Shown: positions 13,898 to 20,848 of the stretch, one piece after another
Position numbering within the stretch: the stretch's first letter is position 1
Layout of the letters: each line of letters starts with the position of its first letter
NCBI GenBank assembly: GCA_002311835.1
Contig: DBZY01000085.1
Coordinates: 963-24,217 of the forward strand
From: Proteobacteria bacterium UBA1148
GTDB lineage: Bacteria > Pseudomonadota > Gammaproteobacteria > Steroidobacterales > Rariloculaceae
DNA length: 23,255 nucleotides
Reading direction: 5' to 3'
Program-made: the position numbers and the translations under genes
The notes under the pieces: model-generated
The model's database searches: none
What the model saw: only the letters and a program-made list of their open reading frames with translations
What the model was told of the DNA's origin: nothing

Positions 13898-13925
13898 CTC
13901 CTCCAAATGGAAGGGGCATTTTTTT
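13898..13925 (+). terminator. Intrinsic terminator after the membrane-protein operon
   Basis: CTCCTCC (13898-13904) pairs with GGAAGGGG (13909-13916) around an AAAT loop, with one bulged A and one G-T pair. It is followed after two bases by seven T (13919-13925). It lies in the 76-base gap between the membrane operon and the convergent cupin gene, exactly where termination is expected. Confidence 0.62.
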
Positions 13926-13939
13926 GTGTATGCGGAACC

Positions 13940-14482
13940 CTATTCCTCAAATGTACCGTCTATAAGTACGAACATCACCGTACAAACCCGGTCTGTACGG
14001 TTGCTCCAGGCGTGGTTTGTTCCACGTTGTATCACGGTGTCTCCAGCCTTGATCAGCACTTCAGAGTCATCGAGGACCATATGGATTTCGCCCTCTAAGC
14101 AAAGCGCGAAGTCTACGGTCTTAGTTCGATGCATCAAGGGATGAGGCGCTTTTTTGCTGGTGTCCCTAACGTGCTCGGCCCCTATGGAAGCCCAGGCTTC
14201 TTTTGCTGCAGTGTCGTCGATATCTTCTATCCAACCTTTTTCAGGTGGAAATTCGATAATCCGGAATACACACCCGTTTTCAGGAGGTAGGAGGCCGATA
14301 GTATCGTTCGTGGTTTCCCCTGGCCCAAAGACTTTTGCGGGAGCTGAATCGATGCGCCAGAGATTATGGATGGCGACGCCGGGACGATGCCCCGGCCGCA
14401 CGATATTAGAAGCTTCTTCGTCGGAGATAACAACGGCTTTGCCGCTTTGATCGTGCCCCGTGACTACTCGTCTGATGCCCAT
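13940..14482 (-). CDS. Cupin-domain protein
   Basis: A 180-residue small cytoplasmic protein. The first 100 residues (IRRVVTGHDQSGKAVV, HNLWRID, VFRIIEFPP) form the N-terminal half found in a common environmental cupin family. The C-terminal half is a conserved barrel: PHPLMHRTKTVDFALCLEGE with His114 and His118, LIKAGDTVIQRGTNHAW with His157, then the closing strand. His114/118, Glu130 or 132 and His157 are possible metal ligands. Many relatives sit in catabolic or transport gene clusters and are annotated only as cupins; an oxygenase, isomerase or ligand-sensing role is possible. ATG 14482 has AAGGG about eight bases upstream. The gene is divergent from the first TAXI operon, so the 201-base region between them should hold both promoters. 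Confidence 0.85.
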   Translation of the reverse strand: MGIRRVVTGHDQSGKAVVISDEEASNIVRPGHRPGVAIHNLWRIDSAPAKVFGPGETTNDTIGLLPPENGCVFRIIEFPPEKGWIEDIDDTAAKEAWASIGAEHVRDTSKKAPHPLMHRTKTVDFALCLEGEIHMVLDDSEVLIKAGDTVIQRGTNHAWSNRTDRVCTVMFVLIDGTFEE

Positions 14483-14606
14483 AAATAACCCTTTTAGAAT
14501 AAGTTATCTGTTAGCAAAATATCGATCGACAGGTAATCGTCTGGCGCTGTATTGTTATTACTGCCATCCGTCTTCTCGATGAGTGGTAAATTACGCGTAA
14601 AGTTCT

Positions 14607-14615
14607 TGTTATGAT
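14607..14615 (+). promoter_or_regulatory. Extended -10 candidate ahead of the first TAXI operon
   Basis: TG-T-TATGAT, the same nine bases as at 339-347, lies about 70 bases upstream of ATG 14684 and inside the partial palindrome GTTATGATAAC. No matching -35 was seen. It could be a promoter core, an operator, or both. Confidence 0.3.
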
Positions 14616-14683
14616 AACGAAATTAGTCTGGATACAAAACGCATAACCGGAGAACATCGGGTGCATTCGAAGCATACACTAGA

Positions 14684-15649
14684 ATGAGAAGCATACTGCT
14701 TGCCTCTTTTATTGGAGTATTTTTTCTAGTTGGGTGTAGTCCTGGTGAGGAAACTTTTGTTCGGATTGCTTCGGGCCCAGCCGGAGGTTATTGGTATCCA
14801 TTAGGTGCAAAACAAGCGGAGATATTCCAGCGAGAAATTCCTGGCATAGTTACTTCTTCGGCTCCCGGCGGGGGAGTGGGGAACATTAGGGATGTTGCTA
14901 ACGGGGAGGCTGAGGTTGGTTTTACCTATACACACAGTGCTCATAGTGCGTTCATTGGAGAGTCGCCGTTTACAGAGGCACATACTGATCTCAGGCATTT
15001 CGCAACTTTATATCCGGCGGCCTATCATGTTGCGGTACCTGTTGCGTCAAATATTCGATCCTATCGTGATTTGGCTAACCGCAATCTGAGCCCTGGAAAG
15101 CTCTCTGATTCGGGTTATTCGGTTTTTGAGATGGTCATGGGAAAATACGGTCTTAGCGTGAATAGTATTCGCGCGAATGGTGGGACAGTGCACCACGTGT
15201 CTTATGCTGATTCCGTAGCACTTATGAAGGATAGGCATATTGATGCTGTTTTAGCAATTACGAGTTTTCCTCAGGCTTTCTTTCTTGATCTCGAGTTTCG
15301 CCCGGGTATCCGTTTCTTATCCGTCGACGAGAGCATCCTCAGTGAGATCATCACAGAGAACCGCGGCTATATCCGTGTGGTTATATCTGACGAGCATTAT
15401 GCAAGCATTGAGACTCCAGTCACTACACTAGGCTCAATGACAACGCTCGTGGTAAATCAACACTTACCAGATGAACTCGTATACTCAATGGCGAAGGCTC
15501 TGTGGGATTCGCATTCTGAGTTCACGGCCGTTGCCGATACTTGGGGGCAAGCGAGCCTGCAACGCGCGCTATTAGGCGCAGCGATTCCCGTGCATCCTGG
15601 TGCGTTACGCTACTACCAGGAGCAGGGCGTTACGGTTCCAGCGGACTGA
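14684..15649 (+). CDS. TAXI-family TRAP transporter substrate-binding lipoprotein
   Basis: A 321-residue periplasmic binding protein. The signal peptide ends in the lipobox LVGC, so Cys18 should be lipidated and the protein anchored to a membrane. The mature part begins VRIASGPAGGYWYPLGA, the hallmark of TAXI (TRAP-associated extracytoplasmic immunogenic) proteins (GT--GGTY-P-G). It continues with SSAPGGGVGNIRDVANGEAEVGFTY (canonical T-GS--N---I--G--D-) and ends in HPGALRYYQEQG, the usual TAXI C-terminus (HPGA--YY-E-G). TAXI systems import carboxylates such as glutamate or 2-oxoglutarate in the few studied cases; the ligand here is unknown. No clear ribosome-binding site precedes ATG 14684. 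It is followed after ten bases by its fused permease. Confidence 0.93.
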   Translation: MRSILLASFIGVFFLVGCSPGEETFVRIASGPAGGYWYPLGAKQAEIFQREIPGIVTSSAPGGGVGNIRDVANGEAEVGFTYTHSAHSAFIGESPFTEAHTDLRHFATLYPAAYHVAVPVASNIRSYRDLANRNLSPGKLSDSGYSVFEMVMGKYGLSVNSIRANGGTVHHVSYADSVALMKDRHIDAVLAITSFPQAFFLDLEFRPGIRFLSVDESILSEIITENRGYIRVVISDEHYASIETPVTTLGSMTTLVVNQHLPDELVYSMAKALWDSHSEFTAVADTWGQASLQRALLGAAIPVHPGALRYYQEQGVTVPAD

Positions 15650-15659
15650 TTGCCATATC

Positions 15660-17681
15660 GTGAAGGAAAAAAACGCGGATAGCAGGGAAGAAATATTCCA
15701 TATCCCTGAAAGTCGTCAAACATCGTTTATTGAAGAGCTACCTACCATAAACCCTACAACGTTGGGTTGGTGGCTGATAGCTGCGACATCAACAGTCGCA
15801 ATCGGTTTAGCATTCTTTCATTTGTTTGTGGCCGCATTCGGAACACCAGAGAGTCGCGCATTTCGAAGCACGCATCTAACTGGGATGCTGGTTATCACGG
15901 TATTAATTGCACCTCTGTGGCGAGATTCTCTTACGGATTCAGTTTTGAGAAGAGGTAATGAGATTGATTGGAAACGGTTTTTTGGGTTCAGTCTTGATTG
16001 CGTTTTTCTATTACTAGTTCTTGCCATCCAGATTTATAGCCTCTACGACATTGAAGCGTTTCAGAGCCGTGAAGGTAACTTAAGTCTGACTGATATTTTT
16101 GCCGGCTCTATCCTGTTAGTACTAGTGCTTGAAGCCACTCGACGTATTGTAGGATGGCCGATGGTGATCATCACTGGGTTTTTTGTAACCCACGCCTTGA
16201 GTGCAAATTACTTTTGGGGTTTGTTTTTTGGACCACCAGTTTCATATTCAAGGCTGATAGATATTCTTTTTGTGCGGGCAGATGGCATTTTTGGCATTCC
16301 ATTAATGGTGTCTGCTACCTATATTGTCTTATTTATCATTTTTGGTGCCATTCTCGTGCGTTCTGGTGCTGGAAGATTTTTTCTAGATCTCGCTATAGCA
16401 CTTACTGGTCACCGCAAGGGTGGGCCGGCTAAGGCATCTGTTGTTGCGAGTGCTTTTCTCGGTATGGTTTCTGGTTCTGCTGTCGCGAATGTTGCAACAA
16501 CTGGCGCATTTACTATTCCATTAATGAAAAAAATTGGATATAGAGCGAAATTCTCAGCAGCAGTTGAGGCTTGTGCATCTTCCGGGGGGCAGATTACGCC
16601 TCCGATCATGGGTGCTGCTGCGTTCATCATTGCTGAATACTTAAGAGTGAGCTATATCAGCGTTCTGATAGCGGCAATCGTGCCGGCAGTTTTGTACTTT
16701 GCCACAGTTTACATAATGGTAGATCTTGAAGCTGACAAAAGTGGCGTAGAGCGTATCGAAAAGGCTCGACTACCAGATATTGGCCGAGTACTACGCTCTG
16801 GGTGGCACCAATTACTAACTCTTTTTGTTCTTCTCGCTCTGCTGATTATAGGCTTCACTCCAATGCTTGCTGCTTTTGGAGGGATCATCACGCTGCTTGT
16901 GTTGAGCTTTGTTTCTTCGTACACACGTTTGCGCCCAATAGATATATTGGCCGCGTTTGAGATTGGTGTACGTAATGCTGTTCCGGTAACGATTGCCTGC
17001 GCTTGTGCCGGGATCATTATAGGGTCGATCTTTTCTTCTGGGCTTGGCCTTAAATTTACAAACTCCGTTATTGATCTATCTGGTGGTAGCCTCCTTCTGT
17101 TGTTAGGTTTGACGGCAGTTGCTGCAATTATCTTAGGTATGGGCATGACAACAACAGCGGTGTACATTACAGTTGCCGCACTCGTAGCTCCAGCATTGAT
17201 CGAGATGGGTGTTGAACCCATGGGCGCACACTTATTTGCTTTCTACTACGGTGTTGTGTCGACAATTACACCTCCAGTTGCTCTTGCCGCATTCGCTGCG
17301 GCTGGCATTGCAGGTTCAAGCCCCATGAGAACTGCTTTCACCTCTGCTCGCGTTGGTGTTGCGAAGTACGTCGTACCCTTTGCATTCGTCTATAACCCAA
17401 GTTTATTGTTAATGGGTCCACTATGGCTAAGCCTTGTTTCCTTCGCGGCTTCACTTGTAGGGCTATGGGCTCTCTCGCTTGCATTGGAAGGTTGGTATAA
17501 AGGTCGTGAGTATTCGCTTTGGGTTCGATTGCTGCTCCTTATCTTAGCAATGGCACTTCTCTTGCCGCCTGTCGAATTAATATTGAACTTCCCTGGATAT
17601 TATTACTGGATAGCAGCGTTAATAGGACTCTGTATTTTTGTTCGTTACTCACGAAAGGCAATACAGGGAGTGGCAGTATGA
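15660..17681 (+). CDS. TRAP transporter permease, fused 4TM/12TM (TAXI type)
   Basis: About 673 residues from GTG 15660. The N-terminal part (to about residue 165, ending in LEATRR at 158-162) is the DctQ-equivalent four-helix region; the rest is a DctM-type large permease. The conserved DctM segment GMVSGSAVANVATTGAF begins near residue 268 and is followed by GGQITPPIMGAAAFI; the second repeat has GMGMTTTAVYITVAALVAPAL and STITPPVALAAFAAAG. It is a Na+- or proton-coupled symporter working with the binding protein just upstream. The reading frame is open back to 15600, inside the binding-protein gene, but the added residues are polar and unrelated, so a start after the upstream stop is preferred. 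GTG 15660 lacks a good ribosome-binding site, so the exact start is uncertain. Its stop overlaps the next start as ATGA. Confidence 0.93.
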   Translation: MKEKNADSREEIFHIPESRQTSFIEELPTINPTTLGWWLIAATSTVAIGLAFFHLFVAAFGTPESRAFRSTHLTGMLVITVLIAPLWRDSLTDSVLRRGNEIDWKRFFGFSLDCVFLLLVLAIQIYSLYDIEAFQSREGNLSLTDIFAGSILLVLVLEATRRIVGWPMVIITGFFVTHALSANYFWGLFFGPPVSYSRLIDILFVRADGIFGIPLMVSATYIVLFIIFGAILVRSGAGRFFLDLAIALTGHRKGGPAKASVVASAFLGMVSGSAVANVATTGAFTIPLMKKIGYRAKFSAAVEACASSGGQITPPIMGAAAFIIAEYLRVSYISVLIAAIVPAVLYFATVYIMVDLEADKSGVERIEKARLPDIGRVLRSGWHQLLTLFVLLALLIIGFTPMLAAFGGIITLLVLSFVSSYTRLRPIDILAAFEIGVRNAVPVTIACACAGIIIGSIFSSGLGLKFTNSVIDLSGGSLLLLLGLTAVAAIILGMGMTTTAVYITVAALVAPALIEMGVEPMGAHLFAFYYGVVSTITPPVALAAFAAAGIAGSSPMRTAFTSARVGVAKYVVPFAFVYNPSLLLMGPLWLSLVSFAASLVGLWALSLALEGWYKGREYSLWVRLLLLILAMALLLPPVELILNFPGYYYWIAALIGLCIFVRYSRKAIQGVAV

Positions 17682-17869
17682 GCATATTTTTTAAGGGCCC
17701 GTGGCTGCACTGGACAGCGTTATTAATTGTATTTTTTATTTTCTCTGTTATGGGTTTTTACGGGTTACACATTCGAGAGTTCTCTATTTTTTTACTCATC
17801 GTCCTATTGGTTTCTTTAGGTATAGTATTACTGGTAGGACTGTCTTATCGGCAGGATTACCGTCAATAA
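17678..17869 (+). CDS. Small two-span membrane protein attached to the TAXI TRAP operon
   Basis: A 63-residue protein whose ATG overlaps the permease stop (ATGA, 17678-17681), which strongly suggests co-translation with the TRAP permease. It has two hydrophobic segments, roughly residues 10-30 and 36-56, joined by a short loop HIREF, and a polar end LSYRQDYRQ. I do not recognise a named family. It could be an auxiliary subunit of this TAXI transporter, or the relic of a third helix bundle; no equivalent follows the second TAXI permease. An upstream open stretch to 17519 in this frame lies inside the permease gene and is ignored. Confidence 0.65.
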   Translation: MSIFFKGPWLHWTALLIVFFIFSVMGFYGLHIREFSIFLLIVLLVSLGIVLLVGLSYRQDYRQ

Positions 17870-17880
17870 TTTTTTGTAGT

Positions 17881-17894
17881 TGACTATACAGTCA
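17881..17894. promoter_or_regulatory. Perfect inverted repeat between the two TAXI operons
   Basis: TGACT-ATAC-AGTCA, a five-base perfect inverted repeat with a four-base spacer, lies 12 bases after the small-protein stop and about 35 bases upstream of a TATAAT box. It could be an operator half-site pair for a dimeric regulator, or a short hairpin ending the first TAXI transcript, although no T-run follows. The AT-rich gap 17870-17974 holds nothing else recognisable. Confidence 0.3.
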
Positions 17895-17928
17895 TATCTA
17901 ATTAACCATCATCTGATAAACTAAAAAG

Positions 17929-17934
17929 TATAAT
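17929..17934 (+). promoter_or_regulatory. Consensus -10 box for the second TAXI operon
   Basis: A perfect TATAAT sits 40 bases upstream of ATG 17975 in an AT-rich gap. The -35 position at a 16-18 base spacer holds only weak matches (around CCATCA), so the promoter is plausible but unproven. It would allow the second TAXI operon to be expressed separately from the first. Confidence 0.35.
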
Positions 17935-17974
17935 TTCTATTTCTTGAGAAGCAATCCTCTTCTCCTTGTCGATT

Positions 17975-18895
17975 ATGCGTTGGACCATAGTAATCAGTAT
18001 TGTCACAATCCTTGCGGCATGTGCTCCGGGAACGGATCAGCAGGAGATTCGCCTAGGAACGGCGGCCCTTGGAGGCGTGTACTATCCAATAGGCCAGGGG
18101 CTTGCCAGTCTGGTCACGCAGCACGCAGCAGGTGTCTCAATGGTGCCCATCGTAACTCGTGGGGCTGTTGAGAATCCACGCTTGGTCTCTAGCGGTGAGC
18201 TTGATATGGCATTGACTAATGCCGATCTAGCGTTTTTTGCCCACGAAGGTCAGGCTCCCTATGAAGGACCCTTAGACATACTCGCGGTAGGCGCTCTGCA
18301 CCCCAGCATACTGCACCTTATTACACGCGCCGATAGTGGATTCTCAACATTTGCTGAGCTACGAGGTAAGCGAGTTGCACTGGGTGCTGCTGGGGGGCCA
18401 ACGGTATCGCTAACGCGTTTGTTACTTGCAGCACATGACATGTCGTTAGATGACATTGTTCCGAGCTTTCTATCCTACACAGATGGGTTCAGTCAGCTCG
18501 GAGATGGTAATGTTGATGCGGCGTTCGCCCTTGCGGGTTATCCGGCAGCAGCTATTTTACAGACACAGGCAACTCATGAATTAAGATTTCTTCAAATCCA
18601 ATCTGAGATAGTAGCCCAATTCATAACGGATAATCCGTACTACTATTTATTCGATATTCCGCAAGAAGTTTACGATATGGAAATAGGTTCAGGAGTGCTC
18701 GCTGTCGCAAATCTCATGATTGTTCGTGGGAGCGAGACTTCTGATGCCGTATTCAATATTGTTGAAGCTATATATGCAAATCTCGAGCAGTTGCAGGAGA
18801 CAAATGCAATCGCCCAGCAAATTGATCCTTCACAGAATGGAAATCTGCCAATTCCACTACATCCGGGCGCGGCTCGGTACTTTAATCAACAATAG
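17975..18895 (+). CDS. TAXI-family TRAP transporter substrate-binding lipoprotein (second copy)
   Basis: About 306 residues from ATG 17975. The signal peptide ends in lipobox LAAC with Cys16 as the lipidated residue. The mature start IRLGTAALGGVYYPIGQGLA fits the TAXI motif, followed by MVPIVTRGAVENPRLVSSGELDMALTN and the C-terminal HPGAARYF. It shares architecture with the protein encoded at 14684-15649 but is clearly diverged: for example GPAGGYWYP there is AALGGVYYP here, and SAPGGGVGN there is VTRGAVENP here. The two probably bind different ligands. TTG 17966 is an alternative start that would give MSIMRW. It is followed 13 bases later by its permease. Confidence 0.92.
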   Translation: MRWTIVISIVTILAACAPGTDQQEIRLGTAALGGVYYPIGQGLASLVTQHAAGVSMVPIVTRGAVENPRLVSSGELDMALTNADLAFFAHEGQAPYEGPLDILAVGALHPSILHLITRADSGFSTFAELRGKRVALGAAGGPTVSLTRLLLAAHDMSLDDIVPSFLSYTDGFSQLGDGNVDAAFALAGYPAAAILQTQATHELRFLQIQSEIVAQFITDNPYYYLFDIPQEVYDMEIGSGVLAVANLMIVRGSETSDAVFNIVEAIYANLEQLQETNAIAQQIDPSQNGNLPIPLHPGAARYFNQQ

Positions 18896-18908
18896 AGCCC
18901 TTACCATC

Positions 18909-20789
18909 GTGCTAGTCGATGATTCCCTAAGCATTCTGCGGGTTCGATTGGTAGGACTACTTGCATTCGTGTTAGGCATTTTCCACTTAGCCAACGTTTC
19001 TGGACTTCTAGTACTTTCTACGATGACTATTCGTGCATTGCACTTAACTATCATGATGGTTTTAGTGTTCATGAAACCTTGGGAATTGGGTGTCTCCTTC
19101 CCAGGAAATGGAGTGCGAAAGTATCTAGATACTTTTTTTTGGATTATCTCAATATTAACCGGTTTGTATCTTTTGGTTAGATGGAAGGAGATTGCACTGA
19201 GTGGTGGCATTACTACCAAGCTTGATATTGTAGTTGCTAGCGTCATAATCGTTTTGGTCCTTGAAGCCACGCGGCGATCAGTCGGAAACTTTCTGGCTGT
19301 GATTACAACAGTATTCTTGCTCTACCCATTTATCTCCCCGTACTTACCTGGAATCTTATATAGTCGAGGGATCAGTGCCGAGCGTGTTGCCTCTTTTCTC
19401 TCATTAACAGGCCAAGGTATCTATGGAATTCCAATCGGTGTTGCATCCACATACATTATTTTGTTTACGATTTTTGGCGCATTCTTGGCTGAATTCGGTG
19501 CAGGGAATTTTTTCTTTAAGCTCGCCAGTTCCGTTACACGAGGCTTTACTGCTGCCTCAGCTAAAACAGCGGTTATTTTTAGTACGTTAATCGGCATGAT
19601 TTCGGGTTCGGCAGCAGCCAATGTTGCTGTTACTGGGTCTTTCACAATACCAATGATGAAGCGTGAGGGTTATGAACCTCACCAAGCGGGAGCCATCGAG
19701 GCTGTGGTTTCTACGGGAGGGCAGATTATGCCGCCAGTTATGGGCGCTGCAGCCTTCATCATGGCGGAAATTGTCGGGACACCGTATGTAAATATTATGA
19801 AAGCTGGGTTAATGCCGGCGCTGTTGTTTTTTCTCTCCGTTCTATTTGTCGTGCATCTTCAGGCTCAGAAAAGTGGCATCGAACCCGAAATGGGAGATGG
19901 TGAAGCTAGTGCCCCGTTGTTGAAAACATTATTGAATGGCCTGCCGTTTTTATTTCCTTTTATCTCATTGATTGGGATGATGATAATTGGATTTTCTCCA
20001 GTAAAATCATCATTTTATGCAATTATAGTACTATTGGTACTGCATTTAATGGCGGCCCCAGCGCTATCCAAAGAGTTTGTTCTAAAAATCAAGCGTGCGA
20101 CGATCGCTGGAGTTAAAAGTGCTGTACCGATCTCAATTGCTTGTGCTGCAGCTGGAATTATCTCTGGAACGCTGTCAATTACTGGACTTGGTTCCAAACT
20201 CTCGATATTTATCATCTCCTTATCGGGAGGAATTCCACTAATCGGACTTCTGCTTACGATGATTGTAGCCATCATTCTGGGGATGGGGTTGCCGACAACA
20301 GCCTCTTACCTGATTCTAGCGACGGTGGTGGCACCGGCACTCGCGGATATGGGAGTTCCGTTGCTTACAGCGCATATGTTTGTCTTTTTCTTTGGGTGTG
20401 TGTCGACTATCACACCGCCCGTAGCCCTAGCATCCTACGTTGCAGCAGGTGTGGCAAACGCAGATATCAATCGAGTTGGTTGGACGGCGTTTCGGTACGG
20501 TCTTGTTTGTTATCTATTACCATTTGCATTCTTTTTTGGCCCTGCGTTCTTGTCTGAGGGCTCTGTATGGGAGATTGCTTCTACGGCATTGACGGGGGTG
20601 ATGGGGGTATTTTTTCTAGCTACAGCAATAGTTGGGTACCTGCGTGAGGCGTTGCCCCCGGCCGGTCGAGTATTGATGTTTGTGGCGGGTACTGGACTAC
20701 TGGATCAAGGACTTGTAACTGATGCGACTGGGATTCTGTTGGTTGGCATTTGGTTCCTAACTAGAACCTTTAGGCGGGCCGCGACGTAA
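18909..20789 (+). CDS. TRAP transporter permease, fused 4TM/12TM (TAXI type, second copy)
   Basis: About 626 residues from GTG 18909. The N-terminal four-helix DctQ-like part ends with LEATRRSVGN near residue 120; the DctM part carries GMISGSAAANVAVTGSF (from about residue 229), STGGQIMPPVMGAAAF, then GMGLPTTASYLILATVVAPAL and STITPPVALASYVAAG. It pairs with the binding protein upstream. The frame is open back to 18720 inside that gene, but there the residues are polar and unlike the family, so I place the start after the upstream stop. GTG 18909 has no good ribosome-binding site and the start is uncertain. It is about 50 residues shorter at the N-terminus than the permease of the first operon. 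A hairpin lies 26 bases beyond the stop. Confidence 0.92.
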   Translation: MLVDDSLSILRVRLVGLLAFVLGIFHLANVSGLLVLSTMTIRALHLTIMMVLVFMKPWELGVSFPGNGVRKYLDTFFWIISILTGLYLLVRWKEIALSGGITTKLDIVVASVIIVLVLEATRRSVGNFLAVITTVFLLYPFISPYLPGILYSRGISAERVASFLSLTGQGIYGIPIGVASTYIILFTIFGAFLAEFGAGNFFFKLASSVTRGFTAASAKTAVIFSTLIGMISGSAAANVAVTGSFTIPMMKREGYEPHQAGAIEAVVSTGGQIMPPVMGAAAFIMAEIVGTPYVNIMKAGLMPALLFFLSVLFVVHLQAQKSGIEPEMGDGEASAPLLKTLLNGLPFLFPFISLIGMMIIGFSPVKSSFYAIIVLLVLHLMAAPALSKEFVLKIKRATIAGVKSAVPISIACAAAGIISGTLSITGLGSKLSIFIISLSGGIPLIGLLLTMIVAIILGMGLPTTASYLILATVVAPALADMGVPLLTAHMFVFFFGCVSTITPPVALASYVAAGVANADINRVGWTAFRYGLVCYLLPFAFFFGPAFLSEGSVWEIASTALTGVMGVFFLATAIVGYLREALPPAGRVLMFVAGTGLLDQGLVTDATGILLVGIWFLTRTFRRAAT

Positions 20790-20814
20790 TTTGAGCGTAC
20801 TGGCTCCAATACGG

Positions 20815-20829
20815 TCAGGAGCTTCCTGA
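20815..20829. terminator. Perfect 6-bp hairpin between two convergent TRAP operons
   Basis: TCAGGA and TCCTGA flank a three-base GCT loop in the 59-base gap between the second TAXI permease and the convergent DctQM gene. There is no T-run on either side, so if it terminates transcription it may work with Rho or only weakly. Its symmetric form and position would let it serve both strands. Confidence 0.35.
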
Positions 20830-20848
20830 AACTTTGGACTTTGTGGGA

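Noticed and set aside
13787..14144. Overlapping + strand frames of about 105 residues across the convergent junction after the DUF6644-like gene
   Set aside because: They run through the terminator at 13898-13925 and antisense to the cupin gene, and lack a ribosome-binding site or family pattern.
15600..15659. Upstream extension of the first TAXI permease into the binding-protein gene
   Set aside because: The added residues are polar, unlike any permease N-terminus, and are explained by the HPGALRYY coding region of the binding protein in another frame.
16709..17221. 170-residue open frame on the - strand inside the first TAXI permease
   Set aside because: It is the complement of the conserved DctM region and shows no motif; the + strand frame carries the family signatures.
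18720..18908. Upstream extension of the second TAXI permease into its binding-protein gene
   Set aside because: The added 63 residues are an out-of-frame reading of a conserved binding-protein end, so they are not evidence of a fusion or frameshift.
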